DNA of 64,000 nt from UBA6120 sp035361955 (lineage in GTDB: Bacteria > Bacillota_I > Bacilli_A > RFN20 > CAG-826): the NCBI GenBank assembly GCA_035361955.1, contig DAOSDC010000001.1, forward strand, positions 62,001 to 126,000, in the 5' to 3' direction. The notes under the pieces are model-generated. The model did not search any database. It was not told where the DNA came from and worked only from the letters and a program-made list of their open reading frames with translations. Shown one piece after another: positions 34,305 to 44,512 of the stretch (its first letter is position 1; each line of letters opens with the position of its first letter). A program made the position numbers and the translations under genes.

Positions 34305-34511
34305 TTATTCTTGGCTGGCTTTAACTTCGATGCGTTTGAATCTTTTATTGAACAAATCCCGAGTCAACATCACGACATGACCGCAGCCCATACACGATAA
34401 TTTGATATCAGCGCCGACACGAATAATTTTGAATAATTTGCTGCGGGAGTCGCAAGGATGTGGCCTTTTCATCTCAACGACATCGCCCAGACCGTACTTT
34501 TCGATTACCAT
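34305..34511 (-). CDS. DUF951 family protein
   Basis: A 68-residue protein of the DUF951 family common in Bacillota: YGLGDVVEMKRPHPCDS near the N-terminus, then CMGCGHVVMLTRDLFNKRFKRI. The three cysteines (PHPC and CMGC) could bind zinc. Function is unknown. Its start overlaps the fhs stop by 7 bases, and it is the last gene of the run of coupled genes that begins at mutS. Confidence 0.88.
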   Translation of the reverse strand: MVIEKYGLGDVVEMKRPHPCDSRSKLFKIIRVGADIKLSCMGCGHVVMLTRDLFNKRFKRIEVKASQE

Positions 34512-36121
34512 GGTTCATCTTGCATCTTGACGGCGCCCGGCACTTTTCCGAGTCCAGGCATTGTCATTACGTCACCGGTCAATGGGATAATGAATCCAGC
34601 GCCTGCCGACAAATCGACTTCACGAATGTGAATTCTAAAATTGGTTGGGGCATTTAAAATATCGGGGTTATCGGTCAAGCTTTGTGGTGTTTTAGCCATA
34701 CAAATCGGTAGAGAATCATAACCTAACTCACGGTATTTAGCGATTTGTGATTTAGCTTTCTCTGAAAAATCGACACCGGAAGCACCGTAAATATCCTTGC
34801 AAATCTTGGCTATTTTCTCTTCTATCGGTAAATCTAGTGAATAAAGTGGTCGATAGTCAGAACGTTTCGTTTCGATTAACTCGATGACTTTTGCCGCTAG
34901 GGCAATCGCCCCTTCGCCTCCTTTGGCAAAGGCATCGGAGATGGCGATATGGTGTCCTTGCTCTTGTGCCCATTTCAATAGAGCCTCAACCTCGGCCTCG
35001 GTGTCGGTACTAAACCGATTAAGGGCGATGACTGAAGGAACGCCGAACTTTTTCATGTTTGATACATGCTTGGCGAGATTGTCCGTACCACTTAACAATG
35101 CGGGTACATTTTCATGAGCCAACTGATCGAGCGTGACACCTCCATGCATCTTAAGTGCTCTGATTGTGGCGACGATAACCGCGGCATCGGGTTTTAAACC
35201 ACCGATACGACATTTGATATCCATGAATTTTTCCGCGCCTAAATCCGATCCGAATCCAGCTTCTGTTACTAGGATTTCGCCAAGTTTGAGTCCTAGCTTT
35301 GTCGCCGTGATGGAGTTACAACCATGGGCGATATTCGCGAACGGACCACCATGGATTAAGGCTGGATTACCTTCAAGCGTTTGAACGAGATTCGGTTTGA
35401 ACGCTTCGCGCATTAGTTTCATGATTGCGTGAGAAATTTTTAAGTCTTTGATACGAACTGGTTTATCTTCATATGTATAAGCGACAATAACTTCATTTGT
35501 CATTCGCTCAAAATCATCTGGATTATCGGCTAAGCACAAAATCGCCATCAATTCGCTGGCAACCGTAATCATGAAATGATCGACCCGTGGGGTGCCATTA
35601 TTTGTTCCTTGCGCCACGGTAACTTCCCGTAGTGCGCGATCGTTCATATCCATGACGCGTTTCCAAACGATGCGATTGGGATCGATGCCGAGTTCGTTTC
35701 CTTGAAAAATATGGTTATCGATAATTGCCGCGGTGAGATTGACCGCTGATGTCAAGCAATGGATATCACCCGTAAAATGGAGGTTAATTTCTTCTGCTGG
35801 TTCGACCCGCGATAGCCCCCCACCAGTGGCACCGCCTTTGAGCCCAAACACCGGACCAAGCGATGGTTCCCGTAGCGCTAACACGGCCCGTTTCTTTAAT
35901 CGAGCCAGTCCGTCAACCAAGGCGATTGACGTCGTGGTTTTTCCTTCTCCGGCTTTCGTGGGAGTAATCGCGCTGACGAGAACTAGTTTGCCATATGGGA
36001 CATCTTTTAGGTCATCAAAAATCGCGGTGTCGATTTTTGCCTTGTAGTGTCCATAAGGGAGCAAATGTCGTTTCAGAACTCCGATTTTTTTGGCGATGTC
36101 GCCGATTGGTAATAGTTTCAT
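34505..36121 (-). CDS. fhs: formate-tetrahydrofolate ligase
   Basis: ATP-dependent formation of 10-formyl-THF from formate. The 538-residue protein has the P-loop TPTKAGEGKTTTS and the family stretches REPSLGPVFGLKGGATGGG and ALIHGGPFANIAHGCNS. Slightly shorter than the usual 555. The ATG overlaps the stop of the ThiF-like gene (ATGA). It supplies one-carbon units for purines and formyl-Met. Confidence 0.97.
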   Translation of the reverse strand: MKLLPIGDIAKKIGVLKRHLLPYGHYKAKIDTAIFDDLKDVPYGKLVLVSAITPTKAGEGKTTTSIALVDGLARLKKRAVLALREPSLGPVFGLKGGATGGGLSRVEPAEEINLHFTGDIHCLTSAVNLTAAIIDNHIFQGNELGIDPNRIVWKRVMDMNDRALREVTVAQGTNNGTPRVDHFMITVASELMAILCLADNPDDFERMTNEVIVAYTYEDKPVRIKDLKISHAIMKLMREAFKPNLVQTLEGNPALIHGGPFANIAHGCNSITATKLGLKLGEILVTEAGFGSDLGAEKFMDIKCRIGGLKPDAAVIVATIRALKMHGGVTLDQLAHENVPALLSGTDNLAKHVSNMKKFGVPSVIALNRFSTDTEAEVEALLKWAQEQGHHIAISDAFAKGGEGAIALAAKVIELIETKRSDYRPLYSLDLPIEEKIAKICKDIYGASGVDFSEKAKSQIAKYRELGYDSLPICMAKTPQSLTDNPDILNAPTNFRIHIREVDLSAGAGFIIPLTGDVMTMPGLGKVPGAVKMQDEPW

Positions 36122-36816
36122 AGTAAATCCTGCCTTTCTAGTATTGTAGCAACGATATAGTGCGCAAGCAAAAGACCTGCGCTTGCAGTAACCGCCATGT
36201 ATGACCCGACCGGTGTCTGTTTTCTTATCGGAATTTCGCTTGAAAAGACGACTGGAACTTGTGCAATATCGATTGATTGTTTCCGAAGCGCGGTTCGCAA
36301 TGCTTTGGCAAGCGGATCATATTCGGTGTGCATGAGGGTCGTAATTCCAATCAATTCAGCCTTGATCCGGTTACCCATGCCGAGGCTACTGACAAACGGA
36401 ACATGATGTTGGATTGACCATTTGATCAGCGCACATTTTCCGGTAATGTTATCAATCGCGTCAATCACGTAATCGGGTTGATAATCGTCAAGAATCGAAA
36501 TAGACTCCATCTCAATGGGAACATCGCTTGTCGCAATTTCAAGTCGCGGATTGATTGCTTGAATCCTTTTTTTAGCAGCGGCCACTTTTTTAGAGCCAAT
36601 ATCCGTCGAATCGTAGAGAGTTTGTCGATTTAAGTTTGAAGGCTGAACAATGTCGGAATCAATTAACAAAAATTTGACGATGCCCGAACGTACAAGGCAT
36701 TCAAGCGCTGGTCCGCCGACGCCACCAAGGCCAATTACAGCGACTTTAGCGTTGGTTAGTTTGTCGATACCATCCGGCGCGAATAAGAGGTTTAACCTTT
36801 CAAGTCGTTGATCCAT
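36118..36816 (-). CDS. tcdA: ThiF/E1-like protein, probable tRNA threonylcarbamoyladenosine dehydratase
   Basis: The 232-residue protein has the adenylating Rossmann motif VIGLGGVGGPALECLVRSG, DSDIVQPSNLNRQ, and DAIDNITGK. These are the features of the TcdA/CsdL branch, which cyclises t6A37 in tRNA with ATP. Context with miaA and miaB (both acting on A37) supports a tRNA role. The start lies inside the end of miaA (17-base overlap) and the stop overlaps the fhs start. ThiF or MoeB are alternatives, but no sulfur-carrier genes are nearby. Confidence 0.82.
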   Translation of the reverse strand: MDQRLERLNLLFAPDGIDKLTNAKVAVIGLGGVGGPALECLVRSGIVKFLLIDSDIVQPSNLNRQTLYDSTDIGSKKVAAAKKRIQAINPRLEIATSDVPIEMESISILDDYQPDYVIDAIDNITGKCALIKWSIQHHVPFVSSLGMGNRIKAELIGITTLMHTEYDPLAKALRTALRKQSIDIAQVPVVFSSEIPIRKQTPVGSYMAVTASAGLLLAHYIVATILERQDLL

Positions 36817-37699
36817 TATGTTCGTGCGCCCTCATTAGATATGCGAATGCTTCATCCGCGTTAGCAAACCAAGTCATCGGCAGTTGATGTTTGAAAAATG
36901 TATCTTGTCTTTTTATATAGTTGCGATTGGCTTGTTGTAATTTGATAATCGCTTCCTGCAATGTCGCTTGCCCTTCAAAATATGGAAAAAATTCTTTGTA
37001 TCCGATGGCTTGAAGCGCTCGGGCGTTCTTACCATATCGATCGTACAATGATCGGACTTCATCGAGCAGTCCGGCGCTAACCATGTCCAATACGCGGCGA
37101 TTGACTCGCTCGTAGAGCATGGTTCGATCATGTTTGATGCCCACGAATAGGGCATCATATAATTGATTAGGTGCGACTTTATGTAAGTGTTCGCTTTTAG
37201 AAATACCCGTTGCATAAAATATTTCCAGTGCCCTAATAATACGTTTGCGGTTGTTTGGATGGATATTCTTAGCGGCGTCAGCATCAATGCTTTGTAATTG
37301 TTCATGCAGCTCTTGGTTACTTTTAGTGGTATCGATCGGAGCAAAGTCTTGATTATGTTGTGGGAAAAAATAATCAAACAGCGCCGCCCGTATGTACAGA
37401 CCCGTTCCACCCACGATGATAATCGGGATGTTTTTCTTATTCAAATCATCGATTACGTTACGAGCATCGCTTTGATAAGCACGCACATCATAACCTTGAT
37501 CAGGGTCAACAATGTCAATCAAGTGATGTGGTATTTCCTGACGTTGATTTAAACTAGCTTTCGCGGTTCCGATATCGAGTCCACGATATACTTGAAAGGC
37601 GTCAGCGTTAATAATGTGAGCGCCGATAGCTTTGGCAAATCGTAACGACAAGGCGGTTTTTCCGCTCGCGGTTGCGCCAGTGATGACGTAAATCATCAA
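36800..37699 (-). CDS. miaA: tRNA dimethylallyltransferase
   Basis: Adds dimethylallyl to A37 of UNN-reading tRNAs. The 299-residue protein has the P-loop TGATASGKTALS, then INADAFQVYRGLDIGTAK, PHHLID, and VGGTGLYIRA, all MiaA hallmarks. Its start overlaps the mutL stop by 4 bases. Its substrate DMAPP would come from the MEP pathway (ispD and ispF in this window), and MiaB further modifies its product. Confidence 0.97.
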   Translation of the reverse strand: MMIYVITGATASGKTALSLRFAKAIGAHIINADAFQVYRGLDIGTAKASLNQRQEIPHHLIDIVDPDQGYDVRAYQSDARNVIDDLNKKNIPIIIVGGTGLYIRAALFDYFFPQHNQDFAPIDTTKSNQELHEQLQSIDADAAKNIHPNNRKRIIRALEIFYATGISKSEHLHKVAPNQLYDALFVGIKHDRTMLYERVNRRVLDMVSAGLLDEVRSLYDRYGKNARALQAIGYKEFFPYFEGQATLQEAIIKLQQANRNYIKRQDTFFKHQLPMTWFANADEAFAYLMRAHEHNGSTT

Positions 37700-39402
37700 A
37701 AACCAGTCCGTTTGAACATTTTTTCAAGCTCGGATTGACTAAATTCAATCATCGTCGGTCGGCCATGGGGACAGCTGTAAGGATTATCCGTTTTTAATAA
37801 ATCGTCGATAAGTTTTTGCATTTCTGCCAGCGATAAAGATTGATTGGCTTTCAGACTTCGTTTACAACTTTTTGAGGCTATCGCCTGATCACGAATCGCA
37901 AGAATGTCAATTTTATCAAGATGGATAATCTGATCAATCAATCCCTCGACGTAGCGGCGTTCGTCATCCTCGCGCGCCCAGATTGGTATTTGATTGACTT
38001 GGTAGGTGTTGCTGCCAAACGGAACAAGCGTGACTCCCGTCTCATGAAGCGCGGTGATTTTATTTTCGTCGAGAAGTCGTGCTTCGCTCGGTTTCAATTC
38101 GATGATTAGCGGTACTAACGGCGTCACGATGTAGGCAGATGTCTGGGCCATCGCTTGATATTTCTCATAATTGATCCGTTCGGCGGCCGCGTGTTGATCG
38201 ATTAGAAGAAGTGCTCCGGTTTGCGAAGTGGCAACGATATATGTTGCGTGAATTTGCGCGATGGCCTGAAACTTTGTTCGCGGCGGCGCATCGTAAGAAA
38301 GTGAAGGTTGCGGCACTATAGTCGCATATTCCATCGTTGGCTCAAATATTGAGATTGGTTCATCGACAACAGATTCATTTGTCGTTTTCTTAATCGCGCT
38401 AATAAGTGGCTGGGCCACCAGCGTCGTTATTTTCAAATGGTGCGGAATTATTTCAAGCAGAACTTGTCTTAAAACGTCTTCTTTCGAGAAGCGAATTTCA
38501 CGTTTGCTCGGATGGACATTGACATCGACTAGGGAAGGATCGACCTTTAAGTTAATAATTGTGAACGGATACCGCACATTGGGCAAAAAATCGCGATATG
38601 CTTCAATAATCGCCGTTTGGATTTTTGGCATATAAACGGCGCGTCCGTTCAGCAGTGAAATCATATAATACCGATTGCTTTTGGCAATGTCGGGTTTACC
38701 GATAAAACCATCAATCGTAAAATCTGGACACGAATATTTCATCGGCACCATATTTTTCGCGGCATGAGTGCCAAACACTTGCATAATCGTTTCCAGTTGG
38801 TCGCCGCGACCCGAAGTTTTGAAAATCAGTTTATCCTCCACGCTTAAACTAAACGAAACATGGGGATGGCCAACGGCTAAACGCGATAGTGACTCAATGC
38901 AACTTGATGTTTCCGTTTGGTCGCTTTTCAAATATTTCAAACGGGCCGGTGTATTATAAAATAATTCTTCAACGGTGATTGTGGTACCTATTCGCGCGGT
39001 GGCGTCGCTGATGGCGATTTGGTCTTCATACGCTTCGATTTTCGTGCCGCCACGACCGGTCGAGGTTTCAAGCGTCATCTTGCTAACGGAGGCAATCGAG
39101 GGCAGTGCTTCGCCTCTGAATCCGAGCGTCTTGATTCGGAACAAATCGAATTCAGTTTTAATTTTGCTCGTGGCATGGCGCTTAAGCGCCAATTGCGCAT
39201 CGTCGCGGTCCATGCCCTCGCCATTATCGCTGACAACGATCTTGGTGCGTCCGGCATCATGGATGGCGACTTCAATCGAAGTCGCTTTGGCATCGAGACT
39301 ATTCTCGACTAATTCTTTGACGACGCTGCTCGGTCGCTCGACCACTTCACCGGCGGCAATCATGTTTGACAGCGTATTATCTAATAAGATGATTTTTCCC
39401 AT
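37696..39402 (-). CDS. mutL: DNA mismatch repair protein MutL
   Basis: The 568-residue protein has an N-terminal GHKL ATPase (ENSLDAKAT, DNGEGM, GFRGEALPSIASV). Its C-terminal domain contains the endonuclease motif DQHAAAERINYE together with CKRSL and CPHGRP, so it should be a nicking MutL as in Bacillus. The start is one base after the mutS stop. Partner of MutS in mismatch repair. Confidence 0.97.
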   Translation of the reverse strand: MGKIILLDNTLSNMIAAGEVVERPSSVVKELVENSLDAKATSIEVAIHDAGRTKIVVSDNGEGMDRDDAQLALKRHATSKIKTEFDLFRIKTLGFRGEALPSIASVSKMTLETSTGRGGTKIEAYEDQIAISDATARIGTTITVEELFYNTPARLKYLKSDQTETSSCIESLSRLAVGHPHVSFSLSVEDKLIFKTSGRGDQLETIMQVFGTHAAKNMVPMKYSCPDFTIDGFIGKPDIAKSNRYYMISLLNGRAVYMPKIQTAIIEAYRDFLPNVRYPFTIINLKVDPSLVDVNVHPSKREIRFSKEDVLRQVLLEIIPHHLKITTLVAQPLISAIKKTTNESVVDEPISIFEPTMEYATIVPQPSLSYDAPPRTKFQAIAQIHATYIVATSQTGALLLIDQHAAAERINYEKYQAMAQTSAYIVTPLVPLIIELKPSEARLLDENKITALHETGVTLVPFGSNTYQVNQIPIWAREDDERRYVEGLIDQIIHLDKIDILAIRDQAIASKSCKRSLKANQSLSLAEMQKLIDDLLKTDNPYSCPHGRPTMIEFSQSELEKMFKRTGF

Positions 39403-39403
39403 A

Positions 39404-41920
39404 TCATTTCATCTTCTTTTTCAATTCGTATAAAAATTTTAGGGCCTCCATCGGCGTCATCGCTAATGGATCGAGTTGTTCGAGTTCTTTGATCCATGGC
39501 ACATCGTTTGGCGTCGGTTGTTCCATCACCTCAAACGAGGTATGTGTGCCATTGCTTTCGAGATGTTTCAAAATATCTTTGGCACGCTTGAGCAGCACTT
39601 CGGGTAAATGCGCTAATCTTGCGACATTAATGCCATAACTTTTGTTCATGGCGCCACGGGCAACTTTGTATAAGAATGTAACTTTATCTTTTTGTTCGGA
39701 AACGAATACTTGAATGTTTCGTAAATTGGGGAGTTTCGTTTCGAGTTTCGTCAGTTCATGATAATGGGTTGAGAATATCGTCTTGGCTTTGACGCTAGTG
39801 GCGATATATTCCATGATCGCTTGGGCAAGCGCCATCCCATCGTATGTTGCCGTTCCGCGTCCGATTTCATCAAAAAGTAGCAACGAACGATCACTAGCGT
39901 GACGGAGCGCGTAATTGGATTCATTCATTTCAACCATAAAAGTCGATTGGCCGCTGACAAGATCGTCACTGGCGCCAATCCGTGTATAAATGGCATCGAA
40001 TATTGGCAAATTGGCATAATCGGCCGGCACATAACATCCTAACTGTGCCAAAATGACAATCAATGCCAATTGTCGCATATATGTCGATTTACCACCCATG
40101 TTGGGACCGGTAATCAACAATATGTCAACCGTTTGATCAAAATCGATGTCGTTAGCAACATAGCGATTAATTTTCATGACTTTTTCAATCACGGGATGGC
40201 GGCCTTTTTTCACATCGATGACACGGTCGGTGTTGAAGGTTGGACGGACATAACCGTTTTTGCCCGAAACATTAGCTAGCGCAATTAAAACGTCGATGTC
40301 CGATAACTGATCGCTAATCGTTTGAATCGTGTTGGTATGGCGTTCAATGTCGCGTCGTAGTTGAATGAATAATTCATATTCAAGATTTTGTCGACGCTCC
40401 TCGGCATGCAATATTTGCGTTTCCTTGGCTTTTAACTCGGGGGTGATGAACCGTTCGCATGTCGTTAGTGTTTGTTTGCGTTCATAGGCATATTCCGGTT
40501 TTAAAAGCGACAAGTTGCCTTGACTGATTTCGATGTAATATCCGAACACTTTGTTGTATCCGACTTTGAGATTTTTAATGCCCGTCCGTTCGCGTTCTTT
40601 AGCTTCAAGCGTGGAAATCCACACTTTTCCGCCACTAGCTAAATCGATTAACTCATCGAGTTCACGATTGAAGCCGCGCTTAAAAATGCCACCTTCTTTA
40701 AGTGTCAATGGGGCGTCCTCATCGACAGCAGATTCAAGGAGTTGGTACACATCGGTAAGCGTCTCGAACTGCTCGCCCAGGCGATGCAAATGTGGTTCAG
40801 CAATAGATTGTAGTGCCTGTTTAATTGATGGTAATTTAGCTAGTGAATGTTTTAGTTGCAGCAAATCACGGCCATGGGCATTACCATATCCAATTCGGGC
40901 TATGAGTCGTTCAAGGTCATAAATATCAGCTAAAGCTTTGCTTAAATCGTCACGAATCAAAAACTGTTCAATCAAGGCGCCAATCATGTCTTGCCGTTTG
41001 ACAATCGTTTCCAAGTCAGCGCTAGGACGTAAAATCCATTGTTTTAGTTTTCGCGTTCCCATCGCCGTTTTAGTATCGTCGAGTAGCCAAAAAAGCGATC
41101 CGTACTTTTCGTGGTTACGCAGTGATTGGATTAACTCGAGATTGGCTGAAGAATAACTGTCGATGCGCAAAATCGATTGGGCTTTGTAAAGAACGGCCGG
41201 CTTCAAATATCCCAACGAGCGCTTTTGGGTTATTTCCAAGTAATGAATGAGGCGGGCAACGGCTTTCATTTGGTGACCATCGTTAATCGAGGTCAACAGC
41301 GGTTCGTATTCTAAAGTCGGCTCATTATCGTCTTGCCGCGATACAAGTAAGCGTCGGCCTGCTATTAACTGCGATAGAATCGTCTCGTCAAATGAGCTTG
41401 AAACGACAATTTCGCGTGTTTGTCTAGCATCAAGTTCACTATTCAAACTAATCAAATCGCGTTCGACGTTGGTCACGAACAGATCGCCCGTGGCGATGTC
41501 GCAGGCAACTAACACGAAATTAATTCCCGTATCTTCAATCGCGCAAATGAAATTGTTATCAGAACCACCAGCGTCGATGAACGCTCCCGGCGTCATGATT
41601 TGGATGACGTCGCGATCGACCAATCCTTTGGCTAACGCCGGGTCTTCAAGTTGCTCGACGACACCGACTTTATAGCCACGGTTAACTAGTTTGGCAACAT
41701 AACTTTTAATGGCATGATGGGGAACGCCGCACATCGGGACTTTTTGTTTACTGCCGGCGTTTTTGCCGGTAAGTACCAACTGGAGTTCTTTCGAAGCGAT
41801 TTTGGCGTCATCAAAAAAGAATTCGTAAAAGTCCCCGAGCCGAAACAATATCAAGGTATCCGGATGCTTCTCCTTGATGGCTAGATATTGCATCATCATC
41901 GGTGTATAAGGCATTTTCAT
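39404..41920 (-). CDS. mutS: DNA mismatch repair protein MutS
   Basis: The 838-residue protein has the mismatch-binding FYE motif (RLGDFYEFF), the ATPase Walker A GPNMGGKSTYMRQ, LLLFDEIGRGTATYDG (Walker B) and FSTHYHEL. Recognises mispairs and recruits MutL. The ATG has only a weak ribosome site. The 53-base gap to ymcA has TTAAAAT- and TATGTT-like boxes but no convincing -35. cotE, which is between ymcA and mutS in Bacillus, is absent. Confidence 0.97.
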   Translation of the reverse strand: MKMPYTPMMMQYLAIKEKHPDTLILFRLGDFYEFFFDDAKIASKELQLVLTGKNAGSKQKVPMCGVPHHAIKSYVAKLVNRGYKVGVVEQLEDPALAKGLVDRDVIQIMTPGAFIDAGGSDNNFICAIEDTGINFVLVACDIATGDLFVTNVERDLISLNSELDARQTREIVVSSSFDETILSQLIAGRRLLVSRQDDNEPTLEYEPLLTSINDGHQMKAVARLIHYLEITQKRSLGYLKPAVLYKAQSILRIDSYSSANLELIQSLRNHEKYGSLFWLLDDTKTAMGTRKLKQWILRPSADLETIVKRQDMIGALIEQFLIRDDLSKALADIYDLERLIARIGYGNAHGRDLLQLKHSLAKLPSIKQALQSIAEPHLHRLGEQFETLTDVYQLLESAVDEDAPLTLKEGGIFKRGFNRELDELIDLASGGKVWISTLEAKERERTGIKNLKVGYNKVFGYYIEISQGNLSLLKPEYAYERKQTLTTCERFITPELKAKETQILHAEERRQNLEYELFIQLRRDIERHTNTIQTISDQLSDIDVLIALANVSGKNGYVRPTFNTDRVIDVKKGRHPVIEKVMKINRYVANDIDFDQTVDILLITGPNMGGKSTYMRQLALIVILAQLGCYVPADYANLPIFDAIYTRIGASDDLVSGQSTFMVEMNESNYALRHASDRSLLLFDEIGRGTATYDGMALAQAIMEYIATSVKAKTIFSTHYHELTKLETKLPNLRNIQVFVSEQKDKVTFLYKVARGAMNKSYGINVARLAHLPEVLLKRAKDILKHLESNGTHTSFEVMEQPTPNDVPWIKELEQLDPLAMTPMEALKFLYELKKKMK

Positions 41921-41973
41921 GAATGTTTGCTCAATTAATTATTTTAACATAATTTCTTAATGTCGTTTTGGTG

Positions 41974-42288
41974 TCATTCGAGGGAAAGAATGTCTTTCAT
42001 CTGCGTCAAAATAAGGTTGACGGCTTCCTTAAGATTACGGTAATTGACGACGAGTGGATGCGCTTCGTAAATCGCAGTCGCTTCGTCATATACCGCTCGA
42101 TGAGTTTTGTAGTGCTCGTCGTTAAGATGCTGTCCCATACCACGTTGCGCCGCCCTGATTTTTTGATCTAGTTCGCTTAGTTCTTGGTTTTGCAAAATCG
42201 CTTGACGCACCGCTAAAAATTCGATGACTTCGGGTATTTGATATAGCGCTTGTTTGACTTCTTGTAGTTTGCTTTCTACTTCGTTCAT
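41974..42288 (-). CDS. ymcA: YmcA/YlbF family protein
   Basis: A 104-residue all-helical protein of the YlbF/YmcA family. It is placed directly after miaB with a 4-base overlap, exactly as ymcA follows ymcB/miaB in Bacillus. In Bacillus YmcA works with YlbF and YaaT as the Y-complex that directs RNase Y to its substrates; rny lies two genes upstream here. That functional link is inferred from the family. Confidence 0.85.
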   Translation of the reverse strand: MNEVESKLQEVKQALYQIPEVIEFLAVRQAILQNQELSELDQKIRAAQRGMGQHLNDEHYKTHRAVYDEATAIYEAHPLVVNYRNLKEAVNLILTQMKDILSLE

Positions 42289-43718
42289 ACGAGGTCTCCG
42301 TGCACTGAATATAAATGCGATGAAGTGATTTTGACGTTTACAATCGATCCGATCAAAGTTTCATCGCCGATGAAATGCACGAGTTTATTGCCCTCGCTAT
42401 AACCGGAAAGCACTTTGTCGTTACGCTTGGATACCCCATCGACAAGCACTTTCAGCGTTTGTCCCACCAAGGCATCGGCGCGAATTTGAGCGCTGGCTTC
42501 GACTTCTTTAACAAGTTGATCAAACCATTGATGTTTCAATTCTGGCGTCACGTTATCGATCATACGTGAAGCGGGGGTTCCGACTCGAGGCGAATAAATA
42601 AACGTAAAGGCGCCATCGTAACCGACTTCTCGCACGAGCGAGAGCGTGTCGTTGAATTGAGTTTCCGTTTCATTTGGAAATCCGACGATGATGTCGGTGG
42701 TCAGCGCTAGATTGGGCATCGCCGTGCGCATGGAAGCGACTAACCGCAAGTAAGATTCGCGTGTATAACGGCGACCCATTAATCTTAAAATGCCATTATT
42801 ACCTGATTGAACCGGTAAGTGGATGGCCTTCATGATATTGGGATATTTGGCAATGACTTCAATCATGCGGAGCGAAAAATCCCATGGATGTGATGTCGTG
42901 AATCTAAGTCGAGCAATGCCGGTCTTGGCGACATCCTCAAGCAACGCGGCAAAATCGTAACCGTCGCCCTTGTCTTTACCATAGGCATTGACGTTTTGAC
43001 CAAGTAACGTTATTTCTTGATATCCGTCCCTGACAAGTTGCCGGCATTCGTTTAAGATGTCGGCGACAGGACGTGAGCGCTCGCGACCCCGCGTGTAAGG
43101 AACGATGCAATATGTGCAAAATTTATCGCAACCATACATGATATTGACAAACGCCTTGAAACGGTGCAGCCGTTTCGCAGGGAGCGCTTCATGCGATTCA
43201 CTCGTCAATGAAGGAATGCTGACGACACGTGTTTTGGTAGCATATACTTCATCGAGTAAATCGAGCAGCTGGTGAATATTATGCGTTCCAAACATCAAAT
43301 CAACGTGTTTGTACTTGTCAATCATATCGGTGACGATGTGGGCTTGTTGGACCATACATCCACCGATAGCAACGACCAGGTCTTTGTTTACTTGTTTGAT
43401 TCCTTTTAACACACCGACTTGGCCGAATACCTTATCTTCGGCGTTTTCTCTAACCGCACACGTATTTAAGATGACTAAATCAGCTTCTCGTTCGTGGTCG
43501 GTGGGCTTAAATCCAGCCGCTTCCAAAAGACCGCGCATCGTTTCCTCGTCGCGTACGTTGGCTTGGCAACCGTATGTTTTAATAAAATAATGTTTCCCGG
43601 CAGCCACTTGACGGAGCCGTTCGGGAATTGCAATTTCATCGTGCAAAATGAGCACTTGCTGATGCAATCTGGAGCGGGCTTTGATTAAATTAGGCGTTTG
43701 CTTAATATCAATTGGCAT
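42285..43718 (-). CDS. miaB: tRNA-2-methylthio-N6-dimethylallyladenosine synthase
   Basis: The 477-residue radical SAM methylthiotransferase has an N-terminal UPF0004 domain (FIKTYGCQANVRDEE, then cysteines in LNTCAVRENAED and GGCMVQ). The radical SAM CxxxCxxC occurs in YGCDKFCTYCIVPYTRG, and a C-terminal TRAM domain ends the protein. It methylthiolates i6A37 made by MiaA. The start overlaps ymdB by 11 bases. It requires Fe-S clusters. Confidence 0.97.
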   Translation of the reverse strand: MPIDIKQTPNLIKARSRLHQQVLILHDEIAIPERLRQVAAGKHYFIKTYGCQANVRDEETMRGLLEAAGFKPTDHEREADLVILNTCAVRENAEDKVFGQVGVLKGIKQVNKDLVVAIGGCMVQQAHIVTDMIDKYKHVDLMFGTHNIHQLLDLLDEVYATKTRVVSIPSLTSESHEALPAKRLHRFKAFVNIMYGCDKFCTYCIVPYTRGRERSRPVADILNECRQLVRDGYQEITLLGQNVNAYGKDKGDGYDFAALLEDVAKTGIARLRFTTSHPWDFSLRMIEVIAKYPNIMKAIHLPVQSGNNGILRLMGRRYTRESYLRLVASMRTAMPNLALTTDIIVGFPNETETQFNDTLSLVREVGYDGAFTFIYSPRVGTPASRMIDNVTPELKHQWFDQLVKEVEASAQIRADALVGQTLKVLVDGVSKRNDKVLSGYSEGNKLVHFIGDETLIGSIVNVKITSSHLYSVHGDLV

Positions 43719-44508
43719 CGAGATTATTCTCCAGTAAATATAATGGAGTTATTTCCAACGTTAAACCCGTCGTTTCATCGACACTGATGATGATGGCTGA
43801 GAAAATGGCGCTGGGCCGATTGTCAAGGGTGAACACGACTTTTTCGTTATGCCATAACCGCTTGATGATGGACTCAGGATTGACGCCTAAAATACCTTCA
43901 TAGGGGCCGGTCATCCCGACATCGGAAATGTAGCCGGTGCCATTGCTCAAGATGCGCGCATCGCGGGTTTGCACATGAGTATGTGTACCGATTATGGCGC
44001 TGACTTGGCCGTCAAACGCGTGTGCTAACGCATATTTTTCACCTGTGGCTTCAGCATGGAAATCGACGATATGAATGTCGGTCTTTTCTTCTTTTTTGAT
44101 GATTTCATCGAGACAATCAAATGGATTTTTGACTTCTTCACTCATGAAGGCGCTACCGAGCAGATTAGTGATTCGTATCGAAAAACGGTCGTCTTTGAAC
44201 ACCGTCGTGCCCACGCCTGGGTATTCTTTCAACAAATTGTAAGGACGCACAAGCGATAAGGCACCATCGAGATAATGCCTGATTTCGCTTTTGGCGTCGT
44301 AATGGTTACCTAGCGTCAGGCAATCGATGCCGTAATCAAGTAAACTTTCATAGTGATGATAAATCAAACCTTTACCATGCGTGGCGTTTTCGGCGTTGGC
44401 AATCACAAAATCAATATTGTGTTTTTTCTTGAGCTTCGATAGGTGAAAAAGGACGGCTTGCCGTCCCTTTTGTCCTACGATATCTCCGATGAAAAGGATT
44501 TTTTTCAT
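43708..44508 (-). CDS. ymdB: YmdB family metallophosphoesterase (2',3'-cAMP phosphodiesterase type)
   Basis: The 266-residue protein matches the YmdB/TIGR00282 family: FIGDIVGQKGR, IANAENATHGKG, LTLGNHYDAKSE, HAEATGEK and GTHTHVQT supply a di-metal site. In Bacillus YmdB hydrolyses 2',3'-cyclic nucleotides and interacts with RNase Y. It sits 4 bases after rny on the same strand, the standard arrangement. Confidence 0.94.
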   Translation of the reverse strand: MKKILFIGDIVGQKGRQAVLFHLSKLKKKHNIDFVIANAENATHGKGLIYHHYESLLDYGIDCLTLGNHYDAKSEIRHYLDGALSLVRPYNLLKEYPGVGTTVFKDDRFSIRITNLLGSAFMSEEVKNPFDCLDEIIKKEEKTDIHIVDFHAEATGEKYALAHAFDGQVSAIIGTHTHVQTRDARILSNGTGYISDVGMTGPYEGILGVNPESIIKRLWHNEKVVFTLDNRPSAIFSAIIISVDETTGLTLEITPLYLLENNLDAN

Positions 44509-44512
44509 GCCT

